Assembly (NCBI GenBank): GCA_002381645.1
Contig: DFXE01000010.1
Location: 5,554 to 69,553 of the forward strand
DNA from: Bacteroidales bacterium UBA4116
Lineage (GTDB): Bacteria; Bacteroidota; Bacteroidia; Bacteroidales; Tannerellaceae
Length of the DNA stretch: 64,000 nucleotides
Direction of reading: 5' to 3'
Part shown: piece after piece, positions 45,130 through 52,863 of the stretch
Numbering within the stretch: position 1 is the stretch's first letter
How the letters are laid out: every line of letters starts with the position of its first letter
The notes under the pieces: model-generated
The model's database searches: none
Seen by the model: the letters and a program-made list of their open reading frames with translations, nothing else
Told to the model about the DNA's origin: nothing
Made by a program: the position numbers and the translations under genes

Positions 45130-45135
45130 TGTTAA

Positions 45136-45663
45136 TTAATACAGTGCATTAATTTTCCGTTGCAATAATTGTTTGGCACGTGTGTACTGCGACCGGGAAG
45201 TGCTTTCCGTTATATTGAGCAGTTCACTGATTTCACGATGCGAAAATCCTTCTATTGCAAAAAGGTTGAAAACTGTGCGGAAACCGGCAGGCAAATCCTG
45301 GATCAGCTTCATCAACTCGTTGGCAGACATAGCCGAAACGGCCGAATGATCCGGATTGACAAGTTCATATGTGTTACCCAAATCCACAGATTCTTTCATT
45401 ACATCTGATTTACGCAGAAATTCTAACGCACAATTTACAAAGATCTTTCGTATCCAGCCTTCGAATGAGCCTGTTCCCGAATAAGAATCGATACTGGTAA
45501 AAACCTTTACGAATCCATCCTGCAATAAATCCCTTGCAGTTTCTCTGTCGTTTACATAACGCAGACAAACCCCCATCATCTTGCGGGAATATGTTTCGTA
45601 GAGCTCTTTCTGAGCCAGTCTCTCTCCCTTCCTACAACCCTCTATCAGTTGTTGCTCATTCAT
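45136..45663 (-). CDS. RNA polymerase ECF-type sigma factor
   Basis: A 175-residue sigma-70 family protein. Region 2 contains ALCLRYVND-like core residues (MGVCLRYVNDRETARDLLQD, GFVKVF) and region 4 contains LFAIEGFSHREISELLNITE followed by STSRSQYTRAKQLLQ. ECF factors redirect RNA polymerase to stress or envelope regulons. It is first in an operon with the anchored beta-barrel protein and a NigD-like lipoprotein. Confidence 0.93.
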   Translation of the reverse strand: MNEQQLIEGCRKGERLAQKELYETYSRKMMGVCLRYVNDRETARDLLQDGFVKVFTSIDSYSGTGSFEGWIRKIFVNCALEFLRKSDVMKESVDLGNTYELVNPDHSAVSAMSANELMKLIQDLPAGFRTVFNLFAIEGFSHREISELLNITESTSRSQYTRAKQLLQRKINALY

Positions 45664-45763
45664 TTAGCCGTGCCTTGAAAGCTTCCCTTGAAACTTTACT
45701 ATGTGTAAGATGCCGCCGTGAAGTAAAATGCTGCATTAAATAATCAAAATTTTATTTAAAAAG

Positions 45764-45785
45764 AAAGCCTCCGTTAAGAGGCTTT
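45764..45785 (-). terminator. Terminator after the metal-uptake cluster
   Basis: AAAGCCTC (45764-45771) and GAGGCTTT (45778-45785) are perfect arms; the minus strand continues CTTTTT. It ends the HYC-TonB-HMA unit. Confidence 0.8.
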
Positions 45786-45802
45786 ACAAAGATAAGATGT
45801 TT

Positions 45803-46114
45803 TTATTTATCTCCGCTATCTACCGGTACTGCTTCCATCCCAATTTTTTTGAATGCGGAAGCCAGTTTATCGGTTGTTGTCTTATCTTTACGGTACGTAA
45901 CCTCTGCTGTTTTCGTATCAAGGTCACATTTCAGGTCGGTTACTCCTTTCTCGAAAGCTATGTTTTTTTCAATTTTTTTAATGCAATTGTTACAATGCAT
46001 AGCTTCTACTACGAAAGTTACGGTTTCTTTCTCATTTTTCTTTTTTGAATCCTGTGCAAAGGCGTTAGTCATAGCCATTACCATACACATCATTACAACT
46101 AAAATACGTTTCAT
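45803..46114 (-). CDS. Secreted HMA-domain metal-binding protein
   Basis: A 103-residue protein with a signal peptide (residues 1-21, ending AFAQ) and an HMA domain with VEAMHCNNCIKKIEK (C-x-x-C). It is predicted to be periplasmic and to bind a soft metal such as copper or zinc. It is the last gene of the minus-strand metal cluster, 31 bases after the TonB receptor. Confidence 0.85.
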   Translation of the reverse strand: MKRILVVMMCMVMAMTNAFAQDSKKKNEKETVTFVVEAMHCNNCIKKIEKNIAFEKGVTDLKCDLDTKTAEVTYRKDKTTTDKLASAFKKIGMEAVPVDSGDK

Positions 46115-46145
46115 AATACAAGTATTTAAAGTGAATATTTAATTT

Positions 46146-48368
46146 TTATAAATCTCTTGGTATATTGAAGCGGATACCCGCATATATTTTCCTTCCGTGT
46201 ACAGGTCCCCAGACCATCGTTCCGTCGAAATTATCACCGCGCGGATTTGCCGCATCGATAATCGGATGATCCTGAGTGAAATCAAACAGGTTTTCCGAAC
46301 CTACATAGACTGACCAGTTACGGAAGTATTTGGTAACCTGGGCATTTACGATCGTATAGGATTTAAAATTAGGCTCCCACAGCGGATTTTCTTTATCTGC
46401 CAGAGGCATTCTGCCCCCTCCGTTGAATTGTCCGGTCAGGTCGAACTGCCATTTTTTCAACGGTGTCTGATAAGACGCGGTGATCAATCCTTTGTAATCG
46501 CTGACCAAAGGCTTTTTCATCCGGTATGTTTGTCCCTCATTATTCCGGTAATCGGTTTTCGCATCCGTATAACGATAAGCCGCAGTTAGTGTAAAACCCC
46601 TGAAAAAAGGATAGCTGGCCTCAACCTGGAAACTGTTTGAATACGATTTTCCTTCGTCCAGGTTGTAAAAGCTTACTGCATGCGGATTGCTGTCCATGTC
46701 GACCACCACCTGTTTTATAAAATTCGTATAATACCATTCTCCGTTTACAATGAGTTCTTTACCGAACAGCGGAATGTAAAAAGAGAGATTAACTCCTGCA
46801 TTAACAGCTTCTTCCTGATCCAATTTATCCGCAATATTCATTTTCCGGCTGCTGGAAAGAAGAAAATTGTTTTCCGCCAGGATATTAGGTGTACGGAAAC
46901 CTTTACCAACGGAGGCCCTCACATGGAACCAGTCGAACGGATTATACTTAACATGAACACGCGGGGTGACAAAGAAATCATATTGGTTGCTATAATCTCC
47001 GCGTATGCCTCCCAATAATATAAGCTTGTCATTTAGGTTGAAAGTGTACTGCACGTATGCGCCTGAAACAACCTCATTCCGGTTGAACGGTTGCCAGGCC
47101 GTGCCGCTCCCCAGGTTCTCGTTAAACCCGTCGTAGTTCATACTAAGTCCGGTACTCAAACTGTGCATAGGTGTAAACTCCTTCTCATACAATAATGTGG
47201 CGTATACATTATTCTGGTAGATATTGTAAGGCGTGCGGTCATACATCGACTTTTGTTCATGATACGAACCCGATAAGATCAAAGCAACACTTTCCACCTT
47301 TTCATTATCGATAATATAGGCTTGCTTGGTATATACCTCCCCGCGGTTGGTTTTTAGCTTTATCCGGTAGGGATCTTCAAAATCATGGTGCTTGGTAGCC
47401 TGTCCACCCGTCCTGTTTTCATGGAGGTAACGAACGCCGTATTGTGCCACATAATTATTCGATTTATGATACCAGCGGTTCATCAGGTTGACCTGTTCCT
47501 TTAAGGGCATATCCAGAAAACCGTCGTCATTTCCGTCGTGTTGTTTATTGTCGTTTGAATAGTGAACCAGTAAACCGGTTGAAAGATTTTCGTTTATGTG
47601 CCAGGAAGCATCCGCATTTCCTTCATACCTTCCGGCATCGCTTGCAAATACGTTTGCCGAGAATATATCCGCTGTAGGCGGTTTCTTGAATTCGACATTG
47701 ATTTGTCCGGCAATCGCTTCATACCCGTTTTTTACGGAAGATGTGCCTTTTGAAACCTGTATGCTTTCCATCCAGGGTCCGGGAACATAATCTAATCCGT
47801 ATAAGGAAGCTGCTCCCCTGAAATTCGGGTAGTTCTCCGTAAGCATCTGGACATATGTTCCCGAAAGGCCCAGTAGCTTGATCTGACGGGCCCCTGTAGC
47901 CGCATCGGCATAAGATACGTCGACGGAAGGATTTGTTTCGAAACTTTCGGCAAGGTTACAACAAGCGGCCCGGCACAATTCGTCATATGTGATTTTCTGC
48001 GTCTGAAGCACACTTACACGCGAAGCTATTGTACCCATCTTACGTTCGCTTACCACCACTTCGCCGAGTTCTACTTCGCCTTTTAACACGATTTGTAATT
48101 CTTTATCGTTGCTGGTAACGGAAACTACCGACGGAGCATATCCGATATAACTGACCACAAGGTTAGCATGCCCTTCTTTCCTTTCAATTTCAAAATTTCC
48201 GTTTATATCTGATGTAGTGCCTGTTTGTGTTCCTTCCCAATATACATTGGCACCGATAACCGGTTGATTACTATCATCCGATACATGTCCCTTTATCATT
48301 TCTCCTTTGGCATATGCCGAAAGAGTGATAAAGCTTATTAATAATGTAATATAGAATTTTTTATACAT
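46146..48368 (-). CDS. TonB-dependent receptor linked to metal handling
   Basis: A 740-residue outer-membrane receptor. After a signal peptide (ends near residue 20) comes a carboxypeptidase-regulatory-like domain (IKGHVSDDSNQPVIGANVYW). The plug carries a Cys-rich CRAACCNLAESFETNPSVDV motif, and the 22-strand barrel ends in GPVHGRKIYAGIRFNI. The Cys-rich plug and the neighbouring HMA and Cys/His-rich proteins suggest transport of a metal or metal complex. No SusD partner is present. Confidence 0.88.
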   Translation of the reverse strand: MYKKFYITLLISFITLSAYAKGEMIKGHVSDDSNQPVIGANVYWEGTQTGTTSDINGNFEIERKEGHANLVVSYIGYAPSVVSVTSNDKELQIVLKGEVELGEVVVSERKMGTIASRVSVLQTQKITYDELCRAACCNLAESFETNPSVDVSYADAATGARQIKLLGLSGTYVQMLTENYPNFRGAASLYGLDYVPGPWMESIQVSKGTSSVKNGYEAIAGQINVEFKKPPTADIFSANVFASDAGRYEGNADASWHINENLSTGLLVHYSNDNKQHDGNDDGFLDMPLKEQVNLMNRWYHKSNNYVAQYGVRYLHENRTGGQATKHHDFEDPYRIKLKTNRGEVYTKQAYIIDNEKVESVALILSGSYHEQKSMYDRTPYNIYQNNVYATLLYEKEFTPMHSLSTGLSMNYDGFNENLGSGTAWQPFNRNEVVSGAYVQYTFNLNDKLILLGGIRGDYSNQYDFFVTPRVHVKYNPFDWFHVRASVGKGFRTPNILAENNFLLSSSRKMNIADKLDQEEAVNAGVNLSFYIPLFGKELIVNGEWYYTNFIKQVVVDMDSNPHAVSFYNLDEGKSYSNSFQVEASYPFFRGFTLTAAYRYTDAKTDYRNNEGQTYRMKKPLVSDYKGLITASYQTPLKKWQFDLTGQFNGGGRMPLADKENPLWEPNFKSYTIVNAQVTKYFRNWSVYVGSENLFDFTQDHPIIDAANPRGDNFDGTMVWGPVHGRKIYAGIRFNIPRDL

Positions 48369-48447
48369 GATTCTTTTAAATTAATTTATACCAATAGATA
48401 ATTATTCCCTCCGGCTCTTACAAAACGGGGAGAGCAATAGGTATAAA

Positions 48448-48903
48448 TCAAATTAAAAGGGTAGTCAGTAAGGAAAGGTAATGCCGCGGATTGCCTATAA
48501 GAGGCGGAGCTTCCGCATCGGGGTGCAATATATCCGCTTGAAAAGATTCTATAAATAAGGATGCGGTTATGGTTCCGAAATCGAAAAGATCTGTTACCGC
48601 AGGTTCAAGTTCAGGTTCCGGATTTTCAGTGTTATCCCATTCGAAGTCAACTCTTTCCAGATCACAACATGTGCTTTTGTCGAAAGCATTGGTTGAACAG
48701 TTATGATTTATTTCAGGATGATCGCATGAATGTTCGTGGTTATGTATATCACAACATTTGTCGTCTACCAGTACTTCCCAACCTGCAGAACGGCATTCGT
48801 CGCAACAGTAGGAAATAAGATTTACGCCGGCCCCTCCGTAAAAAATCAGGAAAGCCAGTAGTGTTACTAATATGTATTTACTATTATTAACCACAACGTA
48901 CAA
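48448..48903 (-). CDS. Small Cys/His-rich exported protein (HYC_CC_PP type)
   Basis: A 151-residue protein with an N-terminal membrane or signal segment (residues 9-28) and a Cys/His cluster: SYCCDECRSAG, KCCDIHNHEHSCDH, NCSTNAFDKSTCC. It ends with PPLIGNPRHYLSLL. This matches the HYC_CC_PP family found before TonB receptors and HMA proteins in Bacteroidetes, probably in metal binding. No ATG is available: the start is TTG at 48903 or GTG at 48894. It leads the metal cluster. Confidence 0.72.
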   Translation of the reverse strand: MYVVVNNSKYILVTLLAFLIFYGGAGVNLISYCCDECRSAGWEVLVDDKCCDIHNHEHSCDHPEINHNCSTNAFDKSTCCDLERVDFEWDNTENPEPELEPAVTDLFDFGTITASLFIESFQADILHPDAEAPPLIGNPRHYLSLLTTLLI

Positions 48904-48966
48904 AATTAAATTAATTTGTGAGAGGTTGTTGGCTTTTAAAAATAATTAACAAATATGAGTAATAGC

Positions 48967-50445
48967 CTATTTGGAATACTTCGATAAATAGTAATAGGCT
49001 TCACCGGAAGGTTTGCTTTCGTTATGATAACGATTGGAAGCGGTAATTCGGAATGAAAATTCCTGTTCCTTACCCGGATCAATCGTAAGGTATATTTCCG
49101 TATCTCTCACTCCCGTAGCAAGTATGCTTTGTGCACGTCTGGTATTTACCGAACCCGATAAAGAATAATATATGGTATAAGATAGCGGTTGATTATTTTT
49201 AGGTGGTCTTGTCCATGATACCTTCAGCTCATTCCCGATCCTTTCTACCTGGATATTTTGAGGAGCATCAGGCCTTTCTTTACTTAACCAGGTGAGCGGA
49301 GGCAGGAGAGCCGGGTATTTAAAATATTTACCCTTTAATACTTCATACAGCCCTTTGGTATTATTAAGCACCTGTGTCCCCCTGAAAAAAGCACATCCGG
49401 GAACATTCTGGGAGCGTGTGTAATCTATTTGCTGCATAATATCCTGTACAGACCAGTTTCCATCAGACTGGTTCAACCGGTATACTCCCAGACCGGGTAT
49501 AAAGAAGCGGCCGTTACAGTTTTCCGTCCAGTTGTCGACGAACGGATAAAAATTATCGTTTTTATAATACATCATCGGAGCGATCATATCGTGTTTTCCC
49601 TTTTTCAACCAATGTTGGGGATCCTGATGTACCGTTTCAAAAGCCGTCCATCCGGCATTCGGAACACGGGGTATGCGGTCATATTTACCCAGTGGCGAAC
49701 TACTTACCTGTACCCAGGGTTTGGCTTGCTTTACCCAATCATAAATGAGGAATACCGCTTTATTTATATTTTCCCGTCGCCACCGGGCAAGACCGGCCTG
49801 TTTGCCGTATTTGTTATACGTATCCTTATCCGGAAATGTTTCTGCATTTTCAGGGTACCGGATATAATCAAAATGAATACCGTCGATATCATACTTTGTA
49901 ACCACTTCTTTTACTAATGAGAGAATATAATCCGTTGTTTCCGGTTCGCCGGGGTCAAGATACCATTCCCCGTTATGAAGTTTACAAATCTCCGGTCTTT
50001 TCTTTACGATTGTTTTACTTCCCCGGCTTCTTACACTTCTCACCAATCCCACAGGATAGGTTACAAACCAGGCATGGCATTCCATTCCTCGTTTGTGGCA
50101 TTCTTCAATCGCAAAAGCAAGCGGGTCGTAACCGGGGCTGACATCGAATTTACCCGAAAATATCCGGTTCATAGGTTCAATAGAGGAGGGGTAGATCACA
50201 TCGCCCCGTAAACGGGTTTGTAAGAAAACGGTATTGAAATTGGCTTCACGCAGGCGGTCCAGTATCCGGCACAGATCATCCTGCTGTTGCTTACGGGTTA
50301 TTTCATTTGTTGCAGGTTTCTTAGGCCAGTCGATGCCGTAAATAGTGGTAAGCCACACAGCACGTATCTCCCGCTTCGGATAATTGGCAGCATAGAAGTG
50401 TTGGAGTATAAGGGTTGAAATGAATAGGAATAAAAATTTTCTCAT
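48967..50445 (-). CDS. GHL10 (DUF187/YngK-type) glycoside hydrolase-like protein
   Basis: A 492-residue protein from the ATG at 50445 with a signal peptide (residues 1-21). The GHL10 TIM-barrel includes REIRAVWLTTIYGIDWP and ATNEITRKQQ early, GMECHAWFVTYPVGL, and YDIDGIHFDYIRYPENAETF near residue 220, which carries likely acid residues. A C-terminal fibronectin type III-like domain begins near residue 400 (APQNIQVERIGNELKVSW). It probably acts on a cell-wall or host glycan outside the cytoplasm. It ends the minus-strand run and follows the glycerophosphodiesterase gene by 10 bases. Confidence 0.85.
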   Translation of the reverse strand: MRKFLFLFISTLILQHFYAANYPKREIRAVWLTTIYGIDWPKKPATNEITRKQQQDDLCRILDRLREANFNTVFLQTRLRGDVIYPSSIEPMNRIFSGKFDVSPGYDPLAFAIEECHKRGMECHAWFVTYPVGLVRSVRSRGSKTIVKKRPEICKLHNGEWYLDPGEPETTDYILSLVKEVVTKYDIDGIHFDYIRYPENAETFPDKDTYNKYGKQAGLARWRRENINKAVFLIYDWVKQAKPWVQVSSSPLGKYDRIPRVPNAGWTAFETVHQDPQHWLKKGKHDMIAPMMYYKNDNFYPFVDNWTENCNGRFFIPGLGVYRLNQSDGNWSVQDIMQQIDYTRSQNVPGCAFFRGTQVLNNTKGLYEVLKGKYFKYPALLPPLTWLSKERPDAPQNIQVERIGNELKVSWTRPPKNNQPLSYTIYYSLSGSVNTRRAQSILATGVRDTEIYLTIDPGKEQEFSFRITASNRYHNESKPSGEAYYYLSKYSK

Positions 50446-50455
50446 TGCATCCTGG

Positions 50456-51229
50456 TTATTCCGTACTCGTATAAATGATCTGCTGAGCTTCAACAGGTTG
50501 GTCCGTTGTTATGAAATCGGCACCCATTTCGATCATTTCTTTTATCTGGTTCGAGTCATTCACAGTCCATACATTAATTAACAACCCCAACTCTTTCGCT
50601 TCCTTAAACCATTCCGGATGATCTTTCATTACCCTGTAATTATAATCTAATCCGGTGAATCCTAATTCCTTTAACTGCTTGGGAGAAAGGTCGCCGTTTA
50701 AATAATAAACAGGTGTTTCCGGAACAAGGCGGATAAACTCTTTTCCGGCATCCAGGTTAAAGGTTATAAATTCGGTACGTTCTAATAATCCGGCTTTCTT
50801 CACCATATCCACAGATAACCTTGCCGCCTCACGGTTACGCTCCGGTGTAGCATGAGGTTTCAGCTCAAAAATTAATTTTGTGGATAAAACCCTTGCTTTG
50901 TTGAGATACTCTTCCAACGTGGGAAGTTTATCCCAGTTGGATAAACGTAGGTTTTCCACATCCACGTAATTAGCCGTCTGTATAGGTATCGACAATATTT
51001 TATCATCATGAAAGACAACCATCTTACCGTCTGCCGTCATATGTACATCGAATTCGGAACCGTAGACCCCGATATCATCTGATAATTTCAGGGCTTTTAC
51101 CGAATTCTGCGCAGATCCTTCATACTTCCAGAACCCTCTGTGCGCGATAACCTGAGGTTTGCTACGGGCTGTTACCTGTATTGCAATCAGTATGGAGAAT
51201 AGTAGTAGACAGGTTGTTTTTCGTTTCAT
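50456..51229 (-). CDS. Glycerophosphodiester phosphodiesterase
   Basis: A 257-residue GDPD protein from the ATG at 51229 with a signal peptide (residues 1-20). QVIAHRGFWKYEGSAQNSV contains the catalytic His and Arg, and SEFDVHMTADGKMVVFHDD provides the metal-binding Glu and Asp plus the second His. WTVNDSNQIKEMIEMGADF is the typical end. It hydrolyses glycerophosphodiesters in the periplasm. A frame to 51292 overlaps trxB and is rejected. Confidence 0.93.
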   Translation of the reverse strand: MKRKTTCLLLFSILIAIQVTARSKPQVIAHRGFWKYEGSAQNSVKALKLSDDIGVYGSEFDVHMTADGKMVVFHDDKILSIPIQTANYVDVENLRLSNWDKLPTLEEYLNKARVLSTKLIFELKPHATPERNREAARLSVDMVKKAGLLERTEFITFNLDAGKEFIRLVPETPVYYLNGDLSPKQLKELGFTGLDYNYRVMKDHPEWFKEAKELGLLINVWTVNDSNQIKEMIEMGADFITTDQPVEAQQIIYTSTE

Positions 51230-51240
51230 AATAATACAGT

Positions 51241-52194
51241 TTATTTTTTCATCTCTATTAAATAACGTTCTGCGTCGATAGCGGCCATACATCCTGTGCC
51301 GGCAGCTGTAATGGCCTGCCGGTAGTTCGGGTCTGCCACATCCCCGGCGGCGAATACGCCCGGAACATTGGTATGGGAAGTACCCGGGATCGTTTTAATA
51401 TAGCCTATTTCGTCTGTTTCCACCCATTCCTTGAATATTCCTGAATTGGGTGTATGTCCGATAGCCAGGAAAAATCCGTCGATATCAATAGTTACTTTCT
51501 CTTCATCCGGTTCTCCCAGCCGTTTCACCAGATGGGCACCTTCAACTCCGTGTTCACCGAATAATCCTACCGTATTATGCTCGAACAGGACTTTGATATT
51601 AGGTGTTTCCATAACCCGTTCCTGCATCACTTTTGAAGCTTTCAGATAAGGTTTGCGCACTATGAGGTAAACCAATGTGGCCAGTGATGAGAGATAAAGC
51701 GCTTCTTCACATGCCGTATCTCCGCCGCCAACTACGGCAACGGTTTTCTTCTTATAGAAAAAACCGTCACAAGTCGCACATGCAGAAACACCTGATCCGG
51801 CGTATTTTTGTTCGTCGGGTAAACCCAGGTATTTTGCTGTAGCACCGGTTGCGATAATAACCGTTTCGGCTTCGATCGTTTTTTCGCCGTCGATTGTTAT
51901 CTCATGCGGATATTTGGAGAAGTCGGCAGCGGTGGCAACACCAATGCGGATATCTGTGCCGAAGCGTCCGGCTTGTTTTTTCAAGTCGTTCATTAGATCG
52001 AATCCGGTAACTCCTTCCGGATAACCGGGGAAGTTTTCAACGTCGGTAGTGGTGGTTAACTGTCCGCCCGGTTGTATTCCTTCATAAAGGACGGGGCTTA
52101 AGTTTGCGCGTGAAGCATATATAGCTGCCGTATATCCTGCAGGTCCGGAACCAATGATCAGGCAACGAACCTTTTCTCTTTTTAAATCGCTCAT
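51241..52194 (-). CDS. trxB: Thioredoxin reductase
   Basis: A 317-residue low-molecular-weight TrxB. FAD-binding LIIGSGPAGYTAAIYASRA, redox centre SACATCDGFF (C139/C142), NADPH-binding VAVVGGGDTACEEALYLS and the C-terminal FAD loop FAAGDVADPNYRQAITAAG are all present. It reduces thioredoxin with NADPH. It follows lolA by 30 bases. Confidence 0.96.
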   Translation of the reverse strand: MSDLKREKVRCLIIGSGPAGYTAAIYASRANLSPVLYEGIQPGGQLTTTTDVENFPGYPEGVTGFDLMNDLKKQAGRFGTDIRIGVATAADFSKYPHEITIDGEKTIEAETVIIATGATAKYLGLPDEQKYAGSGVSACATCDGFFYKKKTVAVVGGGDTACEEALYLSSLATLVYLIVRKPYLKASKVMQERVMETPNIKVLFEHNTVGLFGEHGVEGAHLVKRLGEPDEEKVTIDIDGFFLAIGHTPNSGIFKEWVETDEIGYIKTIPGTSHTNVPGVFAAGDVADPNYRQAITAAGTGCMAAIDAERYLIEMKK

Positions 52195-52224
52195 AATCTT
52201 ATACTGTTAAGTTATTTATCTTTT

Positions 52225-52863
52225 TCAACGTAAATCAATCACTTCAGCCTCCGGGTATTTCGATCCGTCGAAAGTAAAGAAATTATCCGGCTGGTTTATA
52301 CCGGTCTTTACGTTGCTTATCCTTACCGTACTGCTCATGCCGTTCTTAGACCGTACCGTAATACTTGCAGGGAGTCCCGAATGCTTTTCTATTTGTAATT
52401 CAACTTTTTCTATATCACTTTTCTTTTTGGGCGCCAATTCTACATCATACGCCGCTTTTCCGTTCGGGGCGGTACTTTCGCCCTTATAAACCGCCGTGAA
52501 TCCTTTTTTGTAAGTATTCAGTAAAATCGACGGGTTTGTGAATTGCAGTTCGTCACCATCCGGTGTACTCACATTTACCTCCTCTGAACGTAACATATAA
52601 GTCCATTGGGTTGTTCCGTCATACCAGGTGAGAATATCAGGCGTAACCAGCGTAAACTTATCGCCTTTCATGTTAATTGTCCCTTCGAAGCTTTCGGTAC
52701 TGTTATACTGCGGGGTATGGGTACGTATGGTAAACGTAGCCGTAATACCGTTGGAGTTGGTGTAAACTGCCGCTGCCTTATCTACAATATCATTGGCATT
52801 CTGGGCGGAAGCGCCTGCCATTACCGACAAGAAAAGCAGTATTATATAATAGATGCGTTTCAT
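52225..52863 (-). CDS. lolA: LolA-type outer-membrane lipoprotein carrier
   Basis: A 212-residue periplasmic protein with a signal peptide (residues 1-20) and the LolA half-barrel: ANDIVDKAAAVYTNSNGITA, GDKFTLVTPDILTWYDGTTQ and PSILLNTYKKGF. It carries lipoproteins from the inner to the outer membrane. Its ATG begins right after the ftsK stop codon with no gap, so the two are tightly linked. Confidence 0.92.
   Translation of the reverse strand: MKRIYYIILLFLSVMAGASAQNANDIVDKAAAVYTNSNGITATFTIRTHTPQYNSTESFEGTINMKGDKFTLVTPDILTWYDGTTQWTYMLRSEEVNVSTPDGDELQFTNPSILLNTYKKGFTAVYKGESTAPNGKAAYDVELAPKKKSDIEKVELQIEKHSGLPASITVRSKNGMSSTVRISNVKTGINQPDNFFTFDGSKYPEAEVIDLR

Noticed and set aside
45787..45794. 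TATCTTTG on the minus strand as promoter of the ECF sigma operon
   Set aside because: It lies upstream of a strong minus-strand terminator (45764-45785), so a transcript from it would stop before the sigma gene.
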